A stretch of DNA of 5,809 bases, from NCBI GenBank assembly GCA_902762335.1, contig CACWNZ010000108.1:2745-8553 (forward strand), given 5' to 3'. The DNA comes from an uncultured Ruminococcus sp. (GTDB lineage: Bacteria > Bacillota > Clostridia > Oscillospirales > Acutalibacteraceae). A program made the translations under genes and the position numbers. Positions 1-5,809 of this stretch are shown here, one piece after another; the stretch's first letter is position 1, and every line of letters begins with the position of its first letter. Below the pieces are notes generated by a model. That model was not told where the DNA came from, did no database searches, and worked only from the letters and a program-made list of their open reading frames with translations.

Positions 1-444
1 CTGTCGCTGGGCTATCCCGACTATCAGAGCGAGCTTGAGATAGCAAAAACGGCAGGCGCAGGCACGAGGACGGACGATATAAAGCCCGTAATAGCCAAAG
101 AGGACTTTCTTGCAATGCAGGCGCAGATACACCGGATCTATATAAAGGACGTCGTGTACGATTATATTTTAAGACTCGTTACCGCTACGAGAGATCACCC
201 GATGATAGATAAGGGCGCAAGTCCCCGCGCCACAATAGCCCTTGTAAAGACCGCAAAGGCATACGCATGGCTTCAGGGCAGGCATTACGTCATTCCCTCT
301 GACGTCGCGGCGCAGCTCCCCTACGTACTGCTTCACAGAATAACACTCAGCATGGGCGCAAGAATGAACGGCAGCACCAAAAACGAGATAGTTGCCGACC
401 TTATAAAAAAAGTACCCGTGCCTTATCTCGGAGCTTCAAAATGA
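1..444 (+). CDS. MoxR-family AAA+ ATPase, C-terminal part (5' end outside window)
   Basis: The frame is open from base 1 and ends at a TGA at 442-444, giving 147 visible residues; the Walker A and B motifs would lie upstream of the window. The visible part starts with SLGYPDYQSELEIAK, the GYP segment seen in MoxR ATPases after the ATPase core. It then shows the helical lid domain, with KGASPRATIALVKTAKAYAW at about residues 70-89 and a following IPSDV / LLHRI stretch, both typical of the MoxR C-terminal lid. MoxR proteins are cytoplasmic AAA+ ATPases thought to act as chaperones that mature or activate partner complexes, often together with VWA or DUF58 proteins. Here the stop overlaps the start of a DUF58 gene, which fits that pairing. 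An internal ATG at 115 lies in the middle of the conserved region and is not the start. The family is clear; the physiological client is unknown. Confidence 0.93.
   Translation: MSLGYPDYQSELEIAKTAGAGTRTDDIKPVIAKEDFLAMQAQIHRIYIKDVVYDYILRLVTATRDHPMIDKGASPRATIALVKTAKAYAWLQGRHYVIPSDVAAQLPYVLLHRITLSMGARMNGSTKNEIVADLIKKVPVPYLGASK
430..433 (+). promoter_or_regulatory. Ribosome binding site for the DUF58 gene
   Basis: GGAG lies 7 bases before the ATG at 441, inside the last codons of the MoxR gene. With the ATGA stop-start overlap it supports 441 as the true start and suggests coupled translation of the two genes. Confidence 0.7.
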
Positions 445-1526
445 AGGGCATAACCACTTTACTTATAATACTTATACTATGGTATATAGCAGGCATATTC
501 AGACAGACCTATATAATGACGCTTGCGGTCTGTATAGGCCTGCTTATAGTCGTGCTCATCGTGCTGAGCATCTATCAGAAAAGAAAGCTCTCGGTCACCT
601 TTAAGACAGATAAAACGGTCACCTTCAAGAATGCGGAAAGGGCTGTTACTATCCGCAGTCTCAACCGCAGCCGTCTGCCCGTAAACCGCTACAGGCTGAC
701 CCTCGCCATGAAATACACCACCGACAAGCGCCCCGTCAGAAAAAAACTGTTCGGCTGTTCGGCAGGAAAAAGCGCCGACGGAAATGAGCTTTCGGATTTC
801 TATATAAAGGCTCCCTACTGCGGCGTGATAGATATTGAGCTTATAAGGCTGCGGGTGTATGATCCGTTTTCGGTATTCTACTCGAACAAAAAGCTGCGCG
901 AGAGCGGCAAGCTGCTCGTTTTTCCCGCAGAGACGAAAATAAACGTGGTAACTCAGCCCTACGGCAGCTTTGAGGATCTGCCGCTTACGGATACGCCGTC
1001 ACTCAAGCTCGGCGATGACCACAGCGAGATACGGCAGATAAGAGAATACCGCCCGGGCGATCTGACAAGATATATCCACCGAAACTACAGCGCCCGCACG
1101 GATAATATCTGGGTAAAGGAGTTCTGCAAGGAAAACGACAGGATAATAGACCTGTATCTTGACGCATCTACCCCCGAGGCATCGGAGACAGAGGGACTTG
1201 ACGCCTTTTATGAGCTTGTCTGGTCGGTGATAGCATCTCTGCTCGATAAGGACGTGGTATTCAGTCTGCATTGGTACGACAACGAGAGAAAGCAGCTCGT
1301 TTCGTACGATGTAAAGACCCGCGATGACCTGCGTGATGCAATGGGCAGACTGTATCTTACCGACAAAATCTGTCATACGCAGTTCTCGTCGTTTCTGCCT
1401 CAGGACAGACGAGGCACCATGCTGATAAACTCACGGCTCGAATGGTTTTTCTCCGACAGGGCCGTTTACCGCTTCAGCAGACAGAATATAAAAACGGAGC
1501 TTGCCTCCCTTACCTTCAGGCTGTAA
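441..1526 (+). CDS. DUF58 domain-containing membrane protein
   Basis: The protein has 361 residues. The N-terminus carries two hydrophobic segments, at about residues 4-19 and 24-44, followed by the basic stretch QKRK, so it is probably membrane-anchored with most of the chain in the cytoplasm. A beta-rich middle part contains VYDPFSVF at about 139-146, typical of the region before DUF58. The DUF58 signature is clear at about 201-228: REYRPGDLTRYIHRNYSAR followed by VKEF. Downstream, LYLDAS at about 238-243 resembles the start of a VWA-like fold with a partial MIDAS (DxS) motif. DUF58 proteins are usually encoded next to MoxR ATPases and transglutaminase-like membrane proteins; their biochemical role is not settled, and scaffolding or client recognition for MoxR is a common proposal. 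The gene overlaps the MoxR stop by 4 bases and ends 6 bases before the next start. In the first 44 codons 9 of 11 isoleucines are ATA, which contrasts with the restriction-modification genes downstream. Confidence 0.92.
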   Translation: MKGITTLLIILILWYIAGIFRQTYIMTLAVCIGLLIVVLIVLSIYQKRKLSVTFKTDKTVTFKNAERAVTIRSLNRSRLPVNRYRLTLAMKYTTDKRPVRKKLFGCSAGKSADGNELSDFYIKAPYCGVIDIELIRLRVYDPFSVFYSNKKLRESGKLLVFPAETKINVVTQPYGSFEDLPLTDTPSLKLGDDHSEIRQIREYRPGDLTRYIHRNYSARTDNIWVKEFCKENDRIIDLYLDASTPEASETEGLDAFYELVWSVIASLLDKDVVFSLHWYDNERKQLVSYDVKTRDDLRDAMGRLYLTDKICHTQFSSFLPQDRRGTMLINSRLEWFFSDRAVYRFSRQNIKTELASLTFRL

Positions 1527-1532
1527 AGGCAG

Positions 1533-4001
1533 GTGGTAACTATAAAAAAGATCAAGGTATCCGCGCTGCGCACCATAGATGACCCAAAGGAGCGCAAAAA
1601 AGAAAAGCAGGAGCTTAAAAAAATATCAGGCTCTCCCGTGCTCATCATTCTGTATATTCTCGGCATGACAGGCATTGCCTTTACGGTGCTCGATCTTCTT
1701 GATATGTCGATAACGGGCTTCCACCTTATCATAATGGGTGTAATGGCTCTTATAGTAACGGGCTTCTGGTACCTTTTCACACGGCACAGCAGAGCGTTCA
1801 TTATAGTTACGGCTCTGCTCACGGGCGCCTCCGCCCTGCTGCTGATACCTCAGGTATACAGGCTCACGGTGAGGATCAGAATGATGATGAAATACAACGT
1901 ATCTCTTGATAATCTTGAGATAGACACCGTATTTATAATCATTCTGGTGCTGCTGGCGATATTCTTTTTGTTCTCTCTTGAGTTTGTAATAAGAAATCAC
2001 TCTATAATGCTCGTATCGGGACTTGCGCTGCTTATCCTCGTGCCGATATTCGGGCACAGCATGGAGCTGCTGAATATGATAATGCTCATTATATTCGAGG
2101 CGGGCTTTATAGTAGTGAACATGGCGGAAAAGCGCAGCGGGCGTTATGTAATGCGCAGTCCCTCACGGGCAAAAATAAACACCCTCAGCGCGGTGGTGGC
2201 GGTAGCTATCGTTCTCGTGTCTCTCGTACCCGCCTTCGCGTTAGAGCGCGCAGGTGAAAAGTCGCTGTTTAATTGGGCATACGAGACTGACAGCTATATA
2301 AAGGACACGATAACCCGACTTACCGAGAGTTCCTTCGGCAGCGGCTTCAACGACGGCAGCGTGAGCCGCGGCAACCTGTTTCAATCGAGTGCGGAGCAGT
2401 TCCGTATCACGGTGAGCGAGATACCCGAGGATACGCTTTATCTTAAGGGATTTACGGGCCGTGACTACGAAAACAGCAATTGGTCGCCCGCCTTCTACGT
2501 TGCGGAGGGCAGCAGCGGCACGATAAACTTCTGGGAGGCGGCCGCCGCCGATATAATATATGACGTATATTCCACCTATCCCTCGGATATACCCTATTCC
2601 TTCTATTATCTCGGCATGGGCGCGACCGACCCCATAAGCGAAATGTACTTTATGCTTGCAAAGGACACCGTTCTCAACGACGACTACTTTATCACCACCA
2701 CGGATGGCGGGATCACCTATCTTCAGGTAAATCCCTCGCAGGAGGAAACGGGCTATTTCAGCAACAAAAACGAGCATAGGATAATTATAGAAAACATAAA
2801 CCCGGGCATAGCCGACCACAGATTTGTTCCCTACGGCGCAAAGTACAGCTTTTCGAGGATAAGGAACGTATATAAGAACGCCTCGGGCAGCTACAGCAAT
2901 TCCTATCTTACGCCTGCCGACCTCAACGCTTCGGAGAATCTCGGCAAGCTTGGCGTGTTCAAGGCCCTGCTGTCAAGCTACAAAAACATTATACAGACCG
3001 AATACACCCGCTATCCCGGGGATCAGCAGAGGCTGATAGCGCATTGCAGGGCGACCCCGCTCACGAGACTTGAGGATATAACGACGTATATCCTCGTCAC
3101 CCTTCAGAACAAGGCGACCTATACGACCACCCCGGGCAACACGCCCTACAACAAGGACGTTGTAGACTATTTTCTCTTTGACAACGGACAGGGCTACTGT
3201 GTTCATTTTGCATCGGCGGCGGTAATGATGTACAGAATGTACGGCATACCGGCGCGCTACGCAACAGGCTTTGTTGCCCGCCCCGAGGGCTTCAGCGCAA
3301 ACGAGGGCTCTGCGACCTATTCAAGCACTCTCACGGGAAAGCACGCCCACGCATGGGTAGAGATCTTTCTTGACGACTACGGCTGGGTACCCGTAGAGGT
3401 AACGCCGACGCTTCAGGGTACCATGCACTGCGAATATCCGGGCTATGACGAGAGCACCATGAGAGCATCCATGGTGCGCAACGGCTGGAGCTTCAGGGTG
3501 CAGACCTCCTCCGAGGACGGCGGAACGGGTCTGTTCGGCATGGGCAGGGCGGCATCAAGGGGCTTTGCCGCAGCATCCTTCATATTAATCTTTGCCGCGC
3601 TTTTCTGCGCGGTGATAGCTCTTTTCATAAGGCGGAGCATTATACTTTCAAAGCTCGCCACCATGAACTGCCGCAGGCTGTTTGACAGGATAATAAAGCT
3701 GATACACCGTGCGGGGCTTCTTAAGGACTGCAACGGCTCCGAAACGGATTTTGCTCAGAGGCTCAGCGAGAGCTTAGACTGCATTGACATTTCAACCTCT
3801 GCGCGGCTGATAAGGATAATGCTTGAGGTCAACTATTCCGACAAAAAGGTGAGCAGGAGTGACCGCGATTTCATAGAGGACGTTTACAGAATGATCTCCG
3901 CCGAGCTTTACGCAAGGGCATCTGTCATCAAAAAGCCGATATATATGTTTATCTTCGCAATTCCGACGAAGGCTGCGCCTGTTCCAAAGCAGGGGATCTG
4001 A
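1533..4001 (+). CDS. TgpA-like polytopic membrane protein with extracellular transglutaminase domain
   Basis: The protein has 822 residues and starts at a GTG, the first possible start after the DUF58 stop in the same frame; AAGG 4 bases upstream is close for a ribosome site, so the start is likely but not certain. After a basic cytoplasmic N-terminus come about seven membrane segments (roughly 33-52, 62-82, 88-105, 132-153, 157-173, 176-195, 213-235). A long, probably extracellular region follows (about 240-675), then one membrane segment (676-699) and a cytoplasmic tail. The transglutaminase core is at about 540-626: GYCVHFASAAVMMYRMYGIP gives the nucleophile Cys556, HAHAWVE the catalytic His606, and YGWVPVEVTP the third triad position, here Glu622 instead of the classical Asp. 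The tail at 700-800 looks like the DUF4129-type region common in this family. Family members occur in MoxR/DUF58 operons; TgpA of Pseudomonas is the reference. The substrate is unknown, with envelope peptides or proteins as a guess. The last 20 or so residues may be altered by the nearby junction. Confidence 0.9.
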   Translation: MVTIKKIKVSALRTIDDPKERKKEKQELKKISGSPVLIILYILGMTGIAFTVLDLLDMSITGFHLIIMGVMALIVTGFWYLFTRHSRAFIIVTALLTGASALLLIPQVYRLTVRIRMMMKYNVSLDNLEIDTVFIIILVLLAIFFLFSLEFVIRNHSIMLVSGLALLILVPIFGHSMELLNMIMLIIFEAGFIVVNMAEKRSGRYVMRSPSRAKINTLSAVVAVAIVLVSLVPAFALERAGEKSLFNWAYETDSYIKDTITRLTESSFGSGFNDGSVSRGNLFQSSAEQFRITVSEIPEDTLYLKGFTGRDYENSNWSPAFYVAEGSSGTINFWEAAAADIIYDVYSTYPSDIPYSFYYLGMGATDPISEMYFMLAKDTVLNDDYFITTTDGGITYLQVNPSQEETGYFSNKNEHRIIIENINPGIADHRFVPYGAKYSFSRIRNVYKNASGSYSNSYLTPADLNASENLGKLGVFKALLSSYKNIIQTEYTRYPGDQQRLIAHCRATPLTRLEDITTYILVTLQNKATYTTTPGNTPYNKDVVDYFLFDNGQGYCVHFASAAVMMYRMYGIPARYATGFVARPEGFSANEGSATYSSTLTGKHAHAWVEIFLDDYGWVPVEVTPTLQGTMHCEYPGYDESTMRASMVRNGWSFRVQTSSEDGGTGLFGMGRAASRGFAAASFILIFAALFCAVIALFIRRSIILSKLATMNCRRLFDRIIKLIHRAGLLKDCNGSETDFAQRLSESLDCIDISTSARLIRIMLEVNYSDKKVSRSDRDFIEDVYRMISAELYARASVIKKPIYMFIFAIPTKAAPVPKQGI

Positions 4002-4109
4002 GCTTGGTATAATTAAACAGGGACACGATGAGTTTGCTGTTCACTTCGTCAATTGATTTACCGTATTCGACTCAGCTTTAATACCTATGTCCAAATAATT
4101 GTATTCTAA

Positions 4110-4139
4110 TTGTCGTTATTACTTTTTCGTTTATATACT
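4110..4139 (+). promoter_or_regulatory. Candidate sigma-A-type promoter for the restriction-modification operon
   Basis: TTGTCG at 4110-4115 and TATACT at 4134-4139 are separated by 18 bases, each close to the housekeeping consensus (TTGACA / TATAAT), and lie in an AT-rich stretch. Transcription would begin near 4146, leaving a leader of about 60 bases before the vsr ATG. The region is so AT-rich that alternatives exist, for example TTTTTC at 4123 with TATATT at 4146, so the exact boxes are uncertain. Confidence 0.4.
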
Positions 4140-4194
4140 TTTTGATATATTTATGATATAGTTGATAAAGCAAAATCATTATTATCTTCGGAAT

Positions 4195-4200
4195 AAGGTG
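4195..4200 (+). promoter_or_regulatory. Ribosome binding site that sets the vsr start
   Basis: AAGGTG lies 6 bases before the ATG at 4207. It supports this start over the upstream in-frame TTG at 4162, which has no purine-rich site in front of it and would add 15 residues unlike the family N-terminus. Confidence 0.7.
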
Positions 4201-4206
4201 TTACTC

Positions 4207-4620
4207 ATGGACAAACTGACACCCGAACAAAGAAAAAAGAATATGCGCGCCGTAAAAAACAAAGACAGTGCAATCGAACTTATGTTGCGTAAAGAGCTTT
4301 GGTCAAGAGGTCTGCGTTACAGAAAGAATTGTTTGAGAATCATCGGAAAGCCTGATATCGCATTTATTCGTAAGAGGGTTGCCGTTTTCTGTGACAGCGA
4401 ATTCTGGCACGGATTTGATTGGAGCCGTAAAAAGGAAGAAATTAAATCTAACAGAGATTTTTGGATACCGAAAATCGAAAGAAATATACAAAGGGATATT
4501 GAAGTTACACAGGCACTGACAAGTGACGGATGGATCGTATTACGATTTTGGGGTAATCAAATAAAAAAACAATTATCCGATTGTGCAGATCAAATTGAAA
4601 AGGCGGTTAATTCAAGATGA
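4207..4620 (+). CDS. vsr: Vsr-like DNA mismatch endonuclease (very short patch repair type)
   Basis: The protein has 137 residues, similar to E. coli Vsr (about 156). It begins with LTPEQRKKNMRAVKNKDSAI, matching the N-terminal KNMRAI.TRDTAIE region of Vsr; Glu24 corresponds to the conserved Glu25. GKPD supplies the catalytic Asp50, and FWH (66-68) keeps the aromatic wedge and final His. Trp86 and Asp97, in FWIPKIERN..RD, also match, as does the C-terminal GW.VLRFW. Vsr nicks 5' of the T in T:G mismatches that arise when 5-methylcytosine deaminates, and it usually sits beside a C5 methyltransferase, as here. The segment before FWH reads CDSE where E. coli Vsr has THGC, so the Thr, the general-base His and a zinc-ligand Cys are all replaced. 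This may be a zinc-free subfamily with altered chemistry. Its stop overlaps the methyltransferase start (ATGA). The family is secure; true mismatch repair as opposed to another nuclease role in the R-M system is inferred. Confidence 0.9.
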   Translation: MDKLTPEQRKKNMRAVKNKDSAIELMLRKELWSRGLRYRKNCLRIIGKPDIAFIRKRVAVFCDSEFWHGFDWSRKKEEIKSNRDFWIPKIERNIQRDIEVTQALTSDGWIVLRFWGNQIKKQLSDCADQIEKAVNSR

Positions 4621-5621
4621 GCAAATACAAATCCATTGATCTGTTTGCAGGAATAGGCGGCATTCGTTTAGGGTTTGACAGGGCATTCGGTAAGGATATA
4701 GAAACCGTGTTCGTCAGTGAGTGGGACTTATACGCGCAAAAGACTTATCGTGCAAACTTCAGCGATGATTTTGACATCGCCGGAGATATTACGGCTATCA
4801 AAGAAGAGGATATCCCCGATTTTGATATCTGCCTTGCGGGATTTCCGTGTCAGGCTTTCAGTATGGCGGGAAAGCGTAAAGGCTTTGATGATAATTATAA
4901 AGGACTTTGCAGAGGTACTTTGTTTTTGGATGTTGCTCGTATCTGTGAATACCATAAGCCGAAGGTTATTTTCTGCGAAAACGTTAAGGGATTGGTTATT
5001 CACGACAAAGGAAGAACATTACAGATCATTAAAAAAACCTTTTCCGATATAGGCTACACCGTATTTACCAATAACGATACAACTCTGAACAGCAAAGATT
5101 TTGGTGTACCGCAAAACAGAGAAAGAATATACATCGTTGCTTTTCGTAATGATATCGCTCCCGATACTTTTGAATTTCCTCACGGAACAGACAGCACGAA
5201 AACTATTCGTGATATTATGGAAGAAAAGCCTGTTCCCGCAAAATACTATTTAAGTGATGTTTACTTGGAAACGCTAAAAAAGCATCGTGCAAGACACGAA
5301 GCTCTGGGTCACGGCTTCGGATATGAAATTCGTGACTTGGACGGTATTGCGGCTTCTATCGTTTGCGGCGGTATGGGGAGAGAAAGAAATCTTATCATTG
5401 ATAATCGGCAAACCGATCTTACACCTACCACACATATTAAAGGCAAGGTAAATACCGAAGGAATCAGGAAGATGACACCGAGAGAATGGGCAAGATTACA
5501 AGGTTTTCCGGATGATTTTGTTCTTCCTCTCGCTGATGTTCATCTGTATAAACAATTCGGTAACAGTGTAACGGTAAACGTTATAGAAGCGATTGCAAAA
5601 AAAATAAAAGAGGTGTTGTAA
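4617..5621 (+). CDS. DNA (cytosine-5) methyltransferase, M.HpaII-like, predicted target CCGG
   Basis: The protein has 334 residues and all main C5-methyltransferase motifs in order: motif I DLFAGIGGIRLGF at 8-20 (AdoMet binding), motif IV GFPCQAFSMAG at 75-85 with nucleophile Cys78, motif VI ENVKGL at 121-126, motif VIII QNRERIYIV at 166-174, motif IX RKMTPREWARLQGFPDDF at 284-301, and motif X YKQFGNSVTVNVIEAIA at 311-327. The target-recognition region lies between VIII and IX (about 175-283). It contains KYYLS, GFGYEI, GGMGRERNL and TPTTHIKG, which closely resemble M.HpaII as I remember it, so the expected product is 5-methylcytosine at the inner C of CCGG. M.HpaII is slightly longer because of an N-terminal extension that is absent here. 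AAGGCGG about 10 bases upstream is the likely ribosome site. The gene overlaps vsr by ATGA and abuts the endonuclease gene. Isoleucine codons are mixed (3 ATT, 4 ATC, 2 ATA in the first 72 codons), unlike the envelope operon. The enzyme class is certain; the target is inferred. Confidence 0.96.
   Translation: MSKYKSIDLFAGIGGIRLGFDRAFGKDIETVFVSEWDLYAQKTYRANFSDDFDIAGDITAIKEEDIPDFDICLAGFPCQAFSMAGKRKGFDDNYKGLCRGTLFLDVARICEYHKPKVIFCENVKGLVIHDKGRTLQIIKKTFSDIGYTVFTNNDTTLNSKDFGVPQNRERIYIVAFRNDIAPDTFEFPHGTDSTKTIRDIMEEKPVPAKYYLSDVYLETLKKHRARHEALGHGFGYEIRDLDGIAASIVCGGMGRERNLIIDNRQTDLTPTTHIKGKVNTEGIRKMTPREWARLQGFPDDFVLPLADVHLYKQFGNSVTVNVIEAIAKKIKEVL
5609..5615 (+). promoter_or_regulatory. Ribosome binding site for the restriction endonuclease gene
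   Basis: AGAGGTG lies 6 bases before the ATG at 5622 and inside the last codons of the methyltransferase gene. It indicates that the endonuclease has its own translation start despite having no gap to the preceding stop codon. Confidence 0.65.
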
Positions 5622-5809
5622 ATGGCTAAGAACAAAGGCAAAAATAAAGGAGAATGGTCTGAATTATATATTTTTTTCAAACTTATTTCAGACGGTAAAG
5701 TTTATGTAGCTGATAAAGATATGAATAAACTCAAAGATGTGTTTTTGAATATTATCAGCATAATAAGAGAGGAAAGGGTAGGTTTTGAATACCGATATTT
5801 TCCGGGTGA
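5622..5809 (+). CDS. HpaII-family type II restriction endonuclease, N-terminal fragment (3' end outside window)
   Basis: The ATG immediately follows the methyltransferase TAA, and the frame stays open for 62 codons to the window edge. The visible start, MAKNKGKNKGEWSELYIFFK, then LISDGKVYVADKDMNKLKDV, resembles the N-terminus of HpaII-family endonucleases (NKGEWSE.Y.FFKLL.DGKLY-type), which cut within CCGG and are about 350 residues long. I recognise this from memory of the family; no catalytic residues can be confirmed from this part. The position directly after an M.HpaII-like methyltransferase is independent support, since the cognate nuclease is expected here. No controller gene lies in front of it; the methyltransferase is translated first on the same message, which could delay the nuclease after entry into a new host. 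The first 12 codons are rich in Lys and Asn and AT-rich. Whether the gene is intact cannot be seen here. Confidence 0.8.
   Translation, partial: MAKNKGKNKGEWSELYIFFKLISDGKVYVADKDMNKLKDVFLNIISIIREERVGFEYRYFPG

Larger units (their letters stand above)
4002..4206. other. Non-coding junction between envelope operon and restriction-modification cassette
   Basis: I see no convincing gene in these 205 bases. GC falls abruptly: by direct count 40 of 60 bases are G or C at 3241-3300, 25 of 60 at 4021-4080 and 14 of 60 at 4081-4140. There is no strong GC-rich hairpin followed by a T run, so termination of the upstream operon is not visible. No CCGG lies between 4002 and 4620, so methylation of the cassette's own target site could not act on this promoter region. 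The left edge of the transferred DNA probably lies here or in the last codons of the transglutaminase gene. Confidence 0.6.

Noticed and set aside
999..1376. 125-codon minus-strand ORF opposite the DUF58 signature
   Set aside because: The + strand frame carries the conserved DUF58 motif; the reverse frame has no family features.
2241..2819. 192-codon minus-strand ORF within the transglutaminase gene
   Set aside because: Its composition is odd and it has no recognisable motif; it is opposite a well-supported coding frame, so it reads as a shadow.
4008..4013. Perfect TATAAT just after the transglutaminase stop, as a promoter -10 box
   Set aside because: No -35-like hexamer lies 16-18 bases upstream (CAAAGC at 17), and it is far from the vsr start; the pair at 4110/4134 is better.
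4015..4045. AACAG / CTGTT inverted pair as a terminator for the upstream operon
   Set aside because: The stem is only 5 base pairs with a long loop and no T run follows, so it is not a credible intrinsic terminator.
4162..4206. Upstream in-frame TTG start that would extend Vsr by 15 residues
   Set aside because: No purine-rich ribosome site precedes it, the extra residues do not resemble the Vsr N-terminus, and ATG 4207 has AAGGTG at good spacing.
4717..5052. 111-codon ORF in another + frame inside the methyltransferase gene
   Set aside because: It lies wholly within a gene with all C5-methyltransferase motifs and shows no recognisable domain; it is a shadow frame.
1..5809. CRISPR array, tRNA, rRNA or long direct repeats
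   Set aside because: Reading through, I saw no regularly spaced repeats, no tRNA-like cloverleaf with a T-loop motif, and no rRNA-like sequence.

Overview
The window looks like chromosomal DNA of a Gram-positive Firmicute, most like Ruminococcus or other Oscillospiraceae. The reasons are a MoxR / DUF58 / membrane-transglutaminase operon of the Firmicutes type, balanced-to-high GC combined with very heavy ATA (Ile) use in those genes, and purine-rich Shine-Dalgarno sites. The genus is an inference. All genes read on the + strand.

Region 1 (1-4001) is a tightly packed envelope-associated operon, cut by the left window edge. It holds the C-terminal part of a MoxR-type AAA+ ATPase, a DUF58 protein whose start overlaps the MoxR stop (ATGA), and, 6 bases after the DUF58 stop, a large TgpA-like polytopic membrane protein with an extracellular transglutaminase core. 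MoxR ATPases and DUF58 proteins are commonly paired in this arrangement and are thought to act together in a chaperone-like way on complexes. The transglutaminase-like protein probably acts outside the cell on peptides or the envelope; its substrate is unknown.

Region 2 (4002-4206) is a short non-coding junction. GC drops sharply here, there is a plausible promoter, and I see no convincing terminator.

Region 3 (4207-5809, cut by the right edge) is a compact restriction-modification cassette: a Vsr-like endonuclease, a C5-cytosine methyltransferase very like M.HpaII, and the N-terminus of an apparent HpaII-family restriction endonuclease. The vsr and methyltransferase genes overlap by ATGA, and the endonuclease ATG directly abuts the methyltransferase TAA, so translation of the three is probably coupled. 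The expected target is CCGG. Methylation would protect host DNA, the endonuclease would cut unmodified DNA, and the Vsr-like protein would correct T:G mismatches left by deamination of 5-methylcytosine. Lower GC and different isoleucine codon use suggest that this cassette was acquired horizontally next to the envelope operon.

I do not see a clearly undescribed system. The parts belong to known families, and a vsr-like gene beside an HpaII-type system is, as far as I recall, already known. The points most worth checking are the altered catalytic segment of the Vsr-like protein and the cassette's left boundary.
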